Part shown: positions 47,348 through 56,672 of the stretch, one piece after another
Layout: each line of letters begins with the position of its first letter
How positions within the stretch are numbered: the first letter of the stretch is position 1
Origin: Agapetus fuscipes
Lineage: Eukaryota > Arthropoda > Insecta > Trichoptera > Glossosomatidae
Assembly (NCBI GenBank): GCA_951799405.1
Contig: OX637339.1
Coordinates: 2,604,001 to 2,668,000 of the forward strand
Reading direction: 5' to 3'
Length of the DNA stretch: 64,000 nt
Program-made: the position numbers and the translations under genes
Notes under the pieces: generated by a model
Seen by the model: the letters and a program-made list of their open reading frames with translations, nothing else
The model's database searches: none
Told to the model about the DNA's origin: nothing

Positions 47348-49183
47348 TCACTGATCACAAGCAAACGGTTTTGGTTGAGAGTGTGCAAGTTTGTGTCTTT
47401 TGAAATTACGCGACTTTACACTTATATCATCACACACAAATGGTTTGTGCCCCGAGTGTGTTAGTTTATGTGATCTTAAATTACCTGAATAGCTGGACTC
47501 AAAATCACACTGATCACACACAAATGGTTTGTGGTCGGAGTGTGTCCGTTTATGTGCTTGTAAATTCCATAAAAATCTAGCTTTATAATCACACTGATCA
47601 CAAGCAAATGGTTTGTATCCGGCGTGTATCAGTTTATGTGATCGTAAACTTTTTGAATGCCTGGACTTGAAATCACACTGATCACACACAAATGGTTTTT
47701 GGCCAGAGTGTGTCCGTTTATGATCTTGTAAATGACATAATCGTGACGCTTTATAGTCACACTGATCACACGCAAATGGTTTGTATCCGGCGTGTGTCAG
47801 TTTATGTATTTGTAAACTACGTGAATAGCTGGACTTAAAATCACACTGATCACACACAAATGGTTTGTGGCCGGAGTGTGTCAATTTATGTGCATGTAAA
47901 TGACGTGACTGTGTAGATTTATAATCACACTGATCACACGCAAATGGTTTGTATCCGGCGTGAGTCAGTTTATGTATTCGTAAATTACCTGAATAGCTGG
48001 ACTTAAAATCACACTGATCACAAACAAACGGTTTGTGGCCGGAGTGTGTCTGTTTATGTGCTTGTAAATTACATAACTGTGAAGCTTTATAGTCGCACTG
48101 ATCACACGCAAATGGTTTGTGCCCGGAGTGCCTCAGTGCATGTCTTTTTAAACAAGCTACATTTTTAGCTTTATAATCACACTGATCACACGCAAATGGT
48201 TTGTATCCGGTGTGTGTCAGTTTATGTTTTCGTAAACTACCTGACTGGCTGGACTTAAAATCGCACTGATCACACACAAACGGTTTGTGCCCGGAGTGGG
48301 TCAGTTTATGTGATCGTAAACTACCTGAATAGCTGGACTTAAAATCACACTGATCACACACAAATGGTTTGTATCCAGTGTGTGTCAGTTTATGTTCCTT
48401 TAAATGACATGACCGGGAAGCTTTATAGTCACACTGATCACACGCAAATGCTTTCAGTCCAGAGTGTCTCAGTGCATGTCTTTTTAAATAAACTAACTGT
48501 GAAGACTTATAATCACACTGATCACACGCAAATGTTTTCAGTCCAGAGTGTCTCAGTATGTGTCTTTTAAAATAAGCTATTTTTTTACCTTTATAATCAC
48601 ACTGATCACAGACGAATAGTTTATGTGCAGAGTGAGTTAGTTTATGCACCTTTAAACTAACAGAGTGAGTGCTTTGTGCAATGGCCAACTCTTTGTGTTC
48701 AGTTTGTTTTGCATTGCCCTGTTCACATTTATTGTGAGTGTTGGTTTCCTGTTGATCTGTTGAGGTGGATGGCCCGCTCTCTGAGGTTGTGTGTCTGTGA
48801 TGGTGGCTCTTGCTTGTCCCAGTGTGCTCCAACTCGCAGCAACTAAACAACTGATGGATCCTCAAGAGATTCTTTTGATTGGCCTTGTAGCTGCAGGCAT
48901 GGCACACATGTTCCAACCTGGCTGGATCATCTGAATACCGCGCGATGTCGATTCTGTCCACAAGCACGCGGCATTCCTTCAACAAGCCGTAAGGTGGAGG
49001 AGCAGAGTCCTCATTCTTTATATTTGCCATTACTAAGTCCTCGGCTTCCCATTCCTTCTCACGAGCCAGTCTCTCTTGCTTCACGTCGCACTCTTCAATG
49101 TCTATTTGTTCATGTGAGTGCTCTAGTTGTGCATCCATATCCTCCGAGACCGGCTCCTTCTCAAGCTTCACAACAACGTCCAT
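47348..49183 (-). CDS. C2H2 zinc-finger protein, unit D (complete ORF)
   Basis: Best-preserved copy. The start is MDVVVKLEKEP (CAT at 49181-49183). An upstream in-frame Met at 49276 would add 31 residues. The acidic N-terminus has VKLE, VKQE and IKNE (possible SUMO sites) and the CHAC finger-like motif. About 14 canonical C2H2 fingers follow with THSGHKPF or THAGYKPF linkers. The first finger lacks its Cys pair (HSVSLKVHKLTH). The last is damaged by a 9-bp loss (FVCDDISVKS where other copies have FVCDQCNYISVK), and the frame ends with the native KPFACDQ-stop at 47348. Many fingers mean a long DNA target. Likely role: nuclear sequence-specific DNA binding. No KRAB, BTB or ZAD domain is recognisable. 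It lies divergent to anamorsin, about 1.7 kb away. Confidence 0.9.
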   Translation of the reverse strand: MDVVVKLEKEPVSEDMDAQLEHSHEQIDIEECDVKQERLAREKEWEAEDLVMANIKNEDSAPPPYGLLKECRVLVDRIDIARYSDDPARLEHVCHACSYKANQKNLLRIHQLFSCCELEHTGTSKSHHHRHTTSESGPSTSTDQQETNTHNKCEQGNAKQTEHKELAIAQSTHSVSLKVHKLTHSAHKLFVCDQCDYKGKKIAYFKRHILRHSGLKTFACDQCDYKSSQLVYLKRHALRHSGLKAFACDQCDYKASRSCHLKEHKLTHTGYKPFVCDQCDFKSSYSGSLRSHKLTHSGHKPFVCDQCDFKSSQSGSLRKHKLTHTGYKPFACDQCDYKAKNVACLKRHALRHSGHKPFACDQCDYKASQLCNLQAHKQTHSGHKPFVCDQCDFKSSYSGNLRIHKLTHAGYKPFACDQCDYKSTQSRHLHAHKLTHSGHKPFVCDQCDFKSSYSRSLQIHKLTHAGYKPFACDQCDYKASRLCHLQDHKRTHSGQKPFVCDQCDFKSRHSKSLRSHKLIHAGYKPFACDQCDYKARFLWNLQAHKRTHSDHKPFVCDQCDFESSYSGNLRSHKLTHSGHKPFVCDDISVKSRNFKRHKLAHSQPKPFACDQ

Positions 49184-49299
49184 TGTAACTTTCACTAAAC
49201 GATCAACAATGACTACGACTGGGATTCTATGAAACGAATAATCGAACTGTATCACAACTGTATTAAAACTTAACAATTAAAACACTTATTACGCGACAG

Positions 49300-49345
49300 G
49301 GACAGGTTTGAGGCACAGAGTATATAGGTACGTTTGAGGCACAGA
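49300..49345. repeat. 26-bp tandem duplication upstream of ZNF D
   Basis: GGTTTGAGGCACAGAGTATA is followed by TAGGTAC, then repeats. Units A and B carry the single form of the CAGAGTATATAGGTAC motif. Confidence 0.85.
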
Positions 49346-50550
49346 GTATATAGGTACTTAGAGAAGCTACTCTATGGCTTAGGGGTAGGTACGTACTTCG
49401 AAACCCCCCTTCCTCGCCTTCTTACTTCCCTTCCATACATTCTGCGTATTGGACTATGATCTTGTATGCATGTGTGTATAAACACGCGGCACGCGGGTAC
49501 ACTCACACCACTATAATCATATATTATTATCTGCCATGATATTATTTATTAATATTATTATTATTGCTTTAAGCTGTCAAAATAAAACGCTTATATTTTG
49601 CACAATATTTATTTATTCTAGAAAGATTAGTCATACAATCACAAAAATACACACTGTAAAGAAAAAAATTAATTAAAAAAACCTCAATGTAAAAAACACA
49701 AATGATATGGCAAAAATAAACGTAGGTAAACAATCAAATAGGCACCTGTCTATTGTCAAGGACACTGGCATTCTGTATCTGTATTTCTTGCAAAACTTTT
49801 GGATCCCTGATGATTGTCCCCTGATGATGGCCTGAGGACCGCAAATGTTTATAATATGAAATCTATACACTTTAATTTCACTTTCTTCGGCTCATCAGCC
49901 GACAGCCTTCAAGGCTCAGGGACACCTGCACCACTCTGCCTTGTGCTGCTTCCCTCCATAGTCGCCTCACTCCCAAAACTTCGGCGTTGGCCCCGACGTT
50001 CTCTGCCCACCGCATCCTACGTCCCGGGGGTCTAACGCCTGAGGGGGCACCATCCAAGACAGTTCTGATGATCCTGGAGTCTTCTGCACGTGCTACTTGT
50101 CCGGCCACTGGAGTCTTCTTGATTTCATTAATCTCTACACTCTTCAATAATAGTGAAAATACAACAGTTAATTTCAAATACGCTTGACGTTTGTGGCGCC
50201 CATAGAGTAGGGTGGTGCCCCGGGCCAAAATCCTACACACAGTTCAACCATCATTATAAAATATTTTTTCATCAGTTTTTTTTTAATAAAAAATGAGCAA
50301 TTTAATAAATACTATACAAAATAAAGTTTATTGGCGCTTAAACTCTTTTTTTACATTAATAACAGTAAATATAAATTATTAATTCAAATTTATTTACGCT
50401 CATTCTGATTTCAGTTTAAAAAACGACCTCTTCCCCTTCCTCCTTCCTCATAACCATACATTCCGCGTACCATAGATCGATTACAATATGGCTTCCGAAT
50501 TATAAAACAGGGTAACCAGTAGCAAAATACTTGTGAACGGGGTCTGCTCA
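49346..50550 (-). repeat. Upstream flank of ZNF unit D
   Basis: Close match to 25973-27221. It ends at AACGGGGTCTG, after which unique anamorsin promoter sequence begins. The array therefore stops about 300 bp before the anamorsin start codon. Confidence 0.85.
49880..50190 (-). pseudogene. LINE 3' ORF fragment, unit D
   Basis: The - frame reads RAEDSRIIRTVLDGAPSGVR, then RMRWAENVGANAEVLGVRRL and EGCRLMSRRK-stop. Best-preserved of the three copies (the others are at 9080-10115 and 26535-26800). Confidence 0.65.
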
Positions 50551-50559
50551 CGGTTAGCT

Positions 50560-50858
50560 GTCAACTGTCAGTGGAACTGTATGAACCATTGGTGTGAAGT
50601 TGGAACGCTTCAGCCGACCCACCTTCGCAAAAAAGCGAAAATAGCGAATGGTCGAGGCGTCGTGCGTGACGTCATACCTCATAATATTTGCTTACGATGA
50701 GCTCCCCGAACGGTGTGTGAGTGCTTGAAGCGCTTGAAGCGCGCTCCCCGAACACGGCCATTATCAACTGTCACTTTGTCACGATTTCTGTATAGTTCAT
50801 TATACTGTCAACGTTTTGAGACGCAGTTATTGTTTAATTTCAATATAAATCTCATAAA
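50560..50858 (+). promoter_or_regulatory. Anamorsin promoter and 5' UTR region
   Basis: Unique sequence between the ZNF array and the first ATG. It has a perfect CRE-type TGACGTCA at 50668-50675. A partly repeated GCTCCCCGAAC motif (near 50701 and 50742) flanks GCTTGAAGCGCTTGAAGCGC. No clear TATA box is seen, as is common for housekeeping genes. Confidence 0.45.
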
Positions 50859-53800
50859 ATGGATAAACTGGTAAAAGGAAACAAAACGCTCATAATCTGG
50901 AGTCAGACCACCTCTGATGACATCGAGAACCTTGTGAACAACGCCAAAGACATTGTCGGCGAAGGGAATCTGTCTCTAGAAAATTCCGAAAGACTGACGA
51001 CAAGTAAGAGCACATTTACAATTATTTGAATCGATTAACAGACAAAATCCTTTTCCTAAATCTCTCGGGATATTTGTGACCATATGCACTCACTAACCTA
51101 AATCTAAGTTGCAAAGATATGTATCATTTGAGATTCATATTAAATGCATTCCCACAAGCAGACACGCATAATTTCGCGCTCACACAATGCCGCATGTGGA
51201 CCTACAATATAAAGAACTCGATCTCAAATGAACATAAGCCCTGCAACTCTTGCCGATCTTGCCTGAAACAGGGGGTTTTTCCCAGAAAAAGGGAACCATT
51301 TTTTACATTATGGGTGGTCAGCCTCATACCAACCTATAAGTCAAGGAACTCACAATAATTATTCTAAATCAACGTATCCCCAAAATCTATTTTTTATATC
51401 ATGGCTGAAGTTGCAAAGTTAATGTTCATTTGAGATTTGGTTTATTTTTTATGTATGCAGCATCTGCTAGCGCGAATTTACATGTGCCTGCTTGGGGGCA
51501 TGGGCAATATGAGCCTTAAATACCAATATCTCTTTGCAACTTAAATTACTCTATCAATTTGATCCATCCATAATTTTCTCAGTCTTCCTTTACCACGGCT
51601 TCCATTCATACATACAGCGTACACTCTCTTTGTCAGTCTTTCATCATTCATTCTACATCCAAACTTTCTGCACGAAGCCCTTTTAATTTTTAGAAATTTG
51701 GTGTACTTTCATTTAGAATGAATATCGAGGGTTAAAACGAAGTAGGGCATAAGAGGCGTTTTGGTCAAAAATGAGTTATGAATGCTATCCTACTGTAAAT
51801 TTTCCGCTCTTTCTAATGCGCTAGCTTCCATAGCTCTACAATGATTTTTGTTGTTGTTTATGCCCAAGCAAACAACTGCATTCTCCAAGTATGGTTTTGG
51901 TGTAACCGACAAGATTTTCTCCTTTTTTGTCCTAAAGGCTCTTGTGATATAAAAAAAATCATAGAACATCGGAACATTAATAGGAATACCAATAAACGCC
52001 TTTATTTTTTTAATTTTACTTAGAGCTGTTTTGATTTTAACAATATGATAAAAAATACAAAAATTTATGCCATTTTTCTGCAATCTCAAACTTTAAACTG
52101 CTCTCCTGAACAATTCAGTTTTCGTCGCTTAGGGGCTGTCCTTATATTACGTCATTCGCATTAAGGGGGGGGGAGTCTGGTCTGCGGATGATGGCAAATG
52201 ATGTACGAGTACCAAAAGTGACATCGTTCTTGTAAATAACAATTTCTACAAAATATACAAAATATTATGTAAGTAATATAACATTATTAATTATTAAGCT
52301 CATCCATTATTACAGCAAGAGGGGGGGGGGGGTCATTAGATAATGATTATAGGATGATTGTAAGGGGAGGGGGGTCGAAAATCGGCTAAAATCAATGACG
52401 TAATTTATGGACGGCCCCTTATGCCTTTTAACGGTCGATATATAAATTATAGGTTGGGTTAGGTAAGATTAGGTTAGGTTAGACTGGGTTAGTAGCTGAA
52501 TGAGAGAGGTCGTTTAAGTGCGGTCTGGGAGACTCCTCGCTGAGTTTGCCAAATCCCACACATCCCCGGAATCGCGCCGGGGAAGCCTTTTGAAGGTTTT
52601 TACCAAAAAAAAAAAGGTTAGACTGGGTTAGGGTAAGGTTAGGTTTTTTAGGTTAAACATCGGAACAATTAAGTTTTTGGCGCTTGCCTTTTAATTTTTG
52701 ATATTATTTATTTTTCATTTCAGGTCCTCTTGCTTCTTCGTCGTACGATGTTATCCTGTCCAACGTCATGCCTCCACATTCCATTGTCCACACAGAGGAC
52801 TTGCTTGCTGTGATCTTGAAAGTCTTGAAGCCGGGTGGGAAGGTGGTGCTGCGAGACAAGTCTGAAGGCATCGTCTCCACGCTGAAGCTTAGTGGCTTCA
52901 CAGAAGTCAACAAAGATGGCGATAGCGTACTGTGCAAGAAGCCTGCTTTTGAGGTTAAATTATACCATCATTTTTATTTTTATTTTAAGGAATCCTGTGC
53001 GGGAGGCTCCTCAATTCTTGAATGTCTTGGGGGTCTATGTCACCCTGGAAGGGTGCCACAGAGGTCTTGCTTGAGTTCTTGCTTCTGTCGTGAGGCGCTG
53101 CAAGGAAATGGTGATTGATGGTGGTTTTGAATAAAACCTGATTAAATTCGGAAGGGAACACAGATACTGCATTACATAAACGGGCAGTTAGGCAAAGGAA
53201 TGAGTCATGAAAAGCCAAGTTCCCATAGTTTTGAGATCATAATTGAATTTGTCTGTTTCCAAAGTCCGCCGTCTCCACACGCAATTATTTTTGACAATGC
53301 ACTATTTATTTCTTCTATCAATTTATTCCTTGACTTATAGGTTGGTATGAGGTTGACCACCCATACTGTAAAAAATGGTTCACTTTGCCAATGTCACCCC
53401 TGTTTCAGGGAAGGTCGGCAAGAGTTGCAGGGCTTATGTTCATTTGAGATTGGGTTTTTATATTGTAGGTCCACATGCGGCATGTGTGAGCGCGAAATTA
53501 TGCGTGTCTGCTTGTGGGAATGCATTTAATATCAATCTCAAATGATACATATCTTTGCAACTTAGATTTAGATTTAGATGGGTAGGGGACTGCATGCATA
53601 GAGGAAAAGCATAACAATAAAGCACACAACCTACTTTTAATTCTACTGCCCACTTAGTTGTTCTTATTAAAAGACTTTGCTTTCCATTTTCCAGGTAGGC
53701 TCTTCCTTGAAGTTGGGTGCCAAGGTCTGGAAAGTAGACTCTAAGGTGGAGTCAGCCTGGAAACTTGACAACGAAGATGACATCATTGACTCTGACCTGC

Positions 53801-56201
53801 TCCTAGACGAAGACGACCTCAAGAAGCCAGATCCTGCCACTCTGCGAGGTTAGTTCATTCTATCTATAATCTATAATCTAAGTTGCAAGGATATATTCAT
53901 TCAAAGCTCTCAGATGTATGCCCACAAACAAACACGTGTAGTTCGCGCTTACTTAGTTTCACCCATTACTCCGATGGGCATTTTCAGCGGTTGGCTGAAA
54001 TTCCTTGACTTATAGGTTGGTATGAGGCTGACCACCCATACTGTAAAAAATGGTTCACTTTGCCGATGTCACCCCTGTTTCAGGGAATGTCGGCAGGAGT
54101 TGCAGGGCTTATGTTCATTTGAGTTTGGATTTTATTTGTAAGTACACAATCAGCATTTGTAAGCGCGAACTACACGTGTTTGTTTGTGGGCATACATCTG
54201 AGAGCTTTAAATGAATATATCCTTGCAACTTAGATTATAGATTATAGGCTAGTCGCTGTGATCTTCTTACAGGATCTGGTGTTCTGGAAGCAACGCTAGC
54301 CTTTGAAATTAGTGTTGTTGTGCTCACAGTAAGAAATCAAACCGCCATTGCTGCGCAAGGACTCAGATGTCCTTGCAATCTGATTGGCCTGCAATGACGT
54401 CAGCGAGTCAGAAGGAATTCTATTGGTCTGTACTGGCGCAGGCTTACTGTGTTCGGAAAGAATCAACCAGACCACCGCTACATAGCCCGAAAAAAGTGTT
54501 TGTTAGGTCAACAAAAACCGGCCGTGAAAGCTTCAATGTACAATAAAGACCTGTCTGTCATATATGACAGAGCCGTACCATTTAGGGTTTTAAATATCAA
54601 CAAACACACAATGCACTTTAGTGTCTTTTCATTCTGCCTACATTATATTGTTGACTCCCTGTCCAGTCATAAGCAACACACATTTGTTTCCATATTTTTA
54701 ATGTAATTCGAAGTAATTACTCTTGATCTGCTATTTCTGATGTTTTCTTTTGTGTGATTCTTATTGAAAATAAATATATGTATGATTTTAGTTTGTTGAT
54801 ATTGTGTATTTGTTTCAGTGTGTGGCACCACTGGTCAGCGTAAAGCTTGTGCGGACTGTAGCTGTGGCCTGGCTGAAGAGCTGAAGGGAGAAGTGAAGGA
54901 AACTCCCAAGTCCTCGTGTGGCAGCGTAAGTTGATGCATTTCATTCCATTATTTACCAATATAAGTTTTCGTTCTGTATTCTCTTTTCTCTGTGTTTTAT
55001 TTTTACATGCGTATAACGACTGCTCCAACGAAGAAGGCAGTAACTCCGAAATTGAGTTTTTTGACTTATTTCCATTTCTGAAGGTCGGAAGGAAGGAAGA
55101 ATCATTATCTTCGTTCCAAGAAGACAGCCGTGTCTCTATCTCTTTTAAATTTGTTAATAAATTAATGTAAAAACAGTTGGATGTTAAAAAGGCATTGTTC
55201 TCGATGGAATAAAAAACATTCAATTGGCTGCAAAACTATATTTTTTGACTTAGTTCCGTCTTCGTTGGAGCAGTCGATTAATTGTTATCCTTAATTTTAT
55301 TTTTGTATTTAACCTGTATATTTTTTATGATTGGTCACGTATTGCACTCTCCGCGTGGCTAGGCTGCAATGAACTGTTTTATTATTATTTTATTTATTTT
55401 TTCAATCTTAGTTTATCATCTCGGACTATGTTTAGAATCTTTAAGATTCAAATAATTAAAAAAATCTTGCCAAAATGATTTTATTTAAATCATAGGAGGT
55501 TAGCAGCAGGGGCGTGCATCCCATACAGGCACATGGGCCTAATATGTAGGCAATATATGGTAAAAAACTATTTCAGCTTGATGTTCAGATTTAAAATTCA
55601 AAATTTAAATACGATTGGAGCCACCGTTAGCACTTCGGTCAATTTCAAATGAGTTATTTTAAAGGAATGGAGAATTTTTTTATTCTGAAATGTATTTGCC
55701 TATACCTTATGCACGCGCCTGATTAGCAGGTTACTAATACCTAGATTACAGTTTGTAGTCTATGGTCTATATTTTTGTCTATCAAAATTGTTGTACAAAT
55801 TCAACAGGTAGCATGTTAACCTACAAATTGTCTTTGCACTTCTTAAACTCTCTCTTCTCTTCAAATGACATGTCAGAAGATATCTCTATTTAAATAAAAT
55901 GTGATTGTTTCTTTAATGTTCTATTCAAGTCATGGGAGGTTTCAAATACCTAGATTGCAGTTTCTAGTCTATGGTATATTTTTTTAACTGACATCTGACA
56001 GATAGATTGTTAACCTATAAATTTTGTTTCTCCAGTCTGTCTCAAACATTTAATTAATGAATATCTGATGTAGATGTGTATTTCCGATTACAGTGTTACT
56101 TGGGAGACGCCTTCCGTTGTGCCAGCTGTCCCTACATCGGCATGCCGGCCTTCAAACCCGGAGAAAAAGTCCTCTTGGCCGATCTCAAACCGGACGTGTA
56201 A
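50859..56201 (+). CDS. CIAPIN1: Anamorsin (CIAPIN1/Dre2), five coding exons
   Basis: Cytosolic Fe-S cluster assembly factor. With its diflavin reductase partner (NDOR1/Tah18) it passes electrons to early steps of cytosolic and nuclear Fe-S protein maturation. The coding exons I infer are 50859-51003, 52724-52953, 53695-53848, 54819-54925 and 56094-56201, all with GT/AG borders and compatible phases, giving 247 residues. The N-terminal part is a methyltransferase-like fold ([10 protein letters not shown], then [12 protein letters not shown]). A linker follows, then the two cluster motifs: Cys178-x8-Cys187-x2-Cys190-x-Cys192 (the [2Fe-2S] site) and Cys210-x2-Cys213-x7-Cys221-x2-Cys224 (the twin CX2C site). 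The exon 4/5 border falls inside the twin motif. Length is normal for insects. All introns except the shortest hold transposon insertions. The gene looks intact. Confidence 0.96.
51099..51355 (-). repeat. R-family repeat in anamorsin intron 1
   Basis: Near full length. Tail CTAAATCTAAGTTGCAAAGA at left, head CCAACCTATAAGTCAAGGAA at right. Very similar to the copy at 44021-44273. Confidence 0.85.
51403..51546 (+). repeat. R-family repeat, tail half
   Basis: Lacks the head. From GGCTGAAGTTGCAAAG to the tail TCTTTGCAACTTAAATTA. Confidence 0.75.
51547..51665 (-). pseudogene. RTE LINE fragment in intron 1
   Basis: On - it carries the RTE signature nucleotides for [24 protein letters not shown] sequence (TTTGTCAGTCTTTCATCATT in the + sense). 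Short and decayed. Confidence 0.65.
52132..52418. mobile_element. 287-bp MITE with poly-G tracts, intron 1
   Basis: The ends GGGGCTGTCCTTATATTACG and the complement of CGTAATTTATGGACGGCCCC are flanked by TTA at 52129-52131 and 52419-52421. G runs of 9-12 near 52164 and 52322 are prone to length change. A 3-bp TTA duplication is compatible with PIF/Harbinger- or Zator-like elements. Confidence 0.85.
52450..52650 (+). repeat. TTAGG-like telomeric-type repeat with a retroinsertion
   Basis: Interrupted runs of GGTTAGG-type words (GATTAGGTTAGGTTAGACTG). TTAGG is the ancestral insect telomere repeat. Here it is interstitial, within anamorsin intron 1. Confidence 0.75.
52493..52615 (+). mobile_element. 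123-bp non-LTR insertion with 16-bp duplication
   Basis: The insert starts TAGCTGAATGAGAGAGGTCG, contains CCCCGGAATCGCGCCGGGGA and ends in an A run. It is flanked by exact GGTTAGACTGGGTTAG at 52477-52492 and 52616-52631. This is a clean target-primed insertion of a truncated LINE 3' end into TTAGG-like DNA. Confidence 0.92.
52985..53225 (-). pseudogene. LINE 3' end in anamorsin intron 2
   Basis: Complement of the 3' end of the 32062-33190 LINE type. On - it reads [14 protein letters not shown] and ends at GGAGCCTCCCGCACAGGATT. The T-rich stretch at 52970-52985 is its poly(A) in complement. Confidence 0.85.
53326..53579 (+). repeat. R-family repeat, full length, intron 2
   Basis: Best example of the family. 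Head TTCCTTGACTTATAGGTTGG, centre GGCAAGAGTTGCAGGGCTTA, tail TGCAACTTAGATTTAGATTT. Confidence 0.9.
53861..53950 (-). repeat. R-family repeat, tail part, intron 3
   Basis: Tail TATCTATAATCTATAATCTA at left. It stops near AGTTCGCGCTTAC. It forms an inverted pair with the following copy. Confidence 0.8.
54001..54246 (+). repeat. R-family repeat, full length, intron 3
   Basis: Head TTCCTTGACTTATAGGTTGG, tail AACTTAGATTATAGATTATA. It belongs to the same subtype as 21445-21628 and 56465-56672 (GTAAGTACACAATCAGCATT). Confidence 0.9.
54247..54818. other. Rest of anamorsin intron 3
   Basis: Contains inverted CAAGGACTCAGATGTCCTTG-type hairpin words near 54356 and no recognisable gene. It ends at the exon 4 acceptor TTTGTTTCAG. 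Confidence 0.5.
55017..55276. mobile_element. 260-bp MITE, intron 4
   Basis: The ends CGACTGCTCCAACGAAGAAG and the complement of CTTCGTTGGAGCAGTCG match for about 17 bp, with a further partial match into TGACTTA. The target duplication is unclear. Confidence 0.8.
55507..55721. mobile_element. 215-bp hAT-type MITE, intron 4
   Basis: The ends CAGGGGCGTGCAT and the complement of ATGCACGCGCCTG are flanked by GTTAGCAG (55499-55506) and ATTAGCAG (55722-55729), an 8-bp duplication with one mismatch. Confidence 0.85.
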
Positions 56202-56464
56202 CCCGCAACCCCGACTAGCTCATATTCCATCTATGAAAGTATTCAAAGTTATGTTGAGAAGTTCCTATTGTTTTTTTTAGTTGTTAATGTATACTTGTAG
56301 GTAGGGAGCACAAAAGCTAATATTTTCTAACTGAAAACTATTTTAATTTTTATGGAAACCATTTATTTAAATTTGTCAGTTAGCAACATTGCTGGATAAA
56401 TAAGTTGCATTGTTTTTATTCTAGACACAGATTTCTAAACCGTTTTCTAAATATTCAGTACTCA

Positions 56465-56672
56465 ACTGTAAAAAATGGTTCACTTTGCCAATATCACCCC
56501 TGTGTCAGGGAAGGTCGGCAGAAGTTGTGGGGCTTATGTTCATTTGAGGTTTGGATTTTATTTGTAAGTACACATTCAGCTTTTGTAAGCGCGAACTACA
56601 CGTGTTGGTTTGTGGGCATACATCTGAGAGCTTTAAATGAATATATCATTGCAACTTAGATTATAGATTATT
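56465..56672 (+). repeat. R-family repeat downstream of anamorsin
   Basis: Slightly head-truncated, starting ACTGTAAAAAATGGTTCACT, with a TTAGATTATAGATTATTATA tail. It lies within the likely 3' flank or 3' UTR. Confidence 0.85.

Larger units (their letters stand above)
40991..49299 (-). repeat. Unit D of the ZNF array, compacted and rearranged
   Basis: Contains, in the unit C order, the 41030-41160 end segment, the 41395-41860 segment matching 33215-33500, a hexosaminidase fragment, the 42410-42530 non-coding segment, 43820-44020 plus 46940-47345 (ZNF 3' region), and the ZNF gene. Much of the middle is deleted, and new elements have been inserted. Confidence 0.75.

Noticed and set aside
51790..52089. 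99-codon open frame on - in anamorsin intron 1
   Set aside because: Low-complexity, Lys/Ile-rich composition typical of AT-rich intron sequence. No domain and no plausible splice context.
52450..52650. True telomere or chromosome end
   Set aside because: TTAGG-like words are few, degenerate and inside a gene intron, so this is interstitial repeat only.
54717..55223. 168-codon open frame on - overlapping anamorsin exon 4
   Set aside because: It crosses the exon on the opposite strand and runs into a MITE. No domain is seen, and the exon's coding sense is secure.
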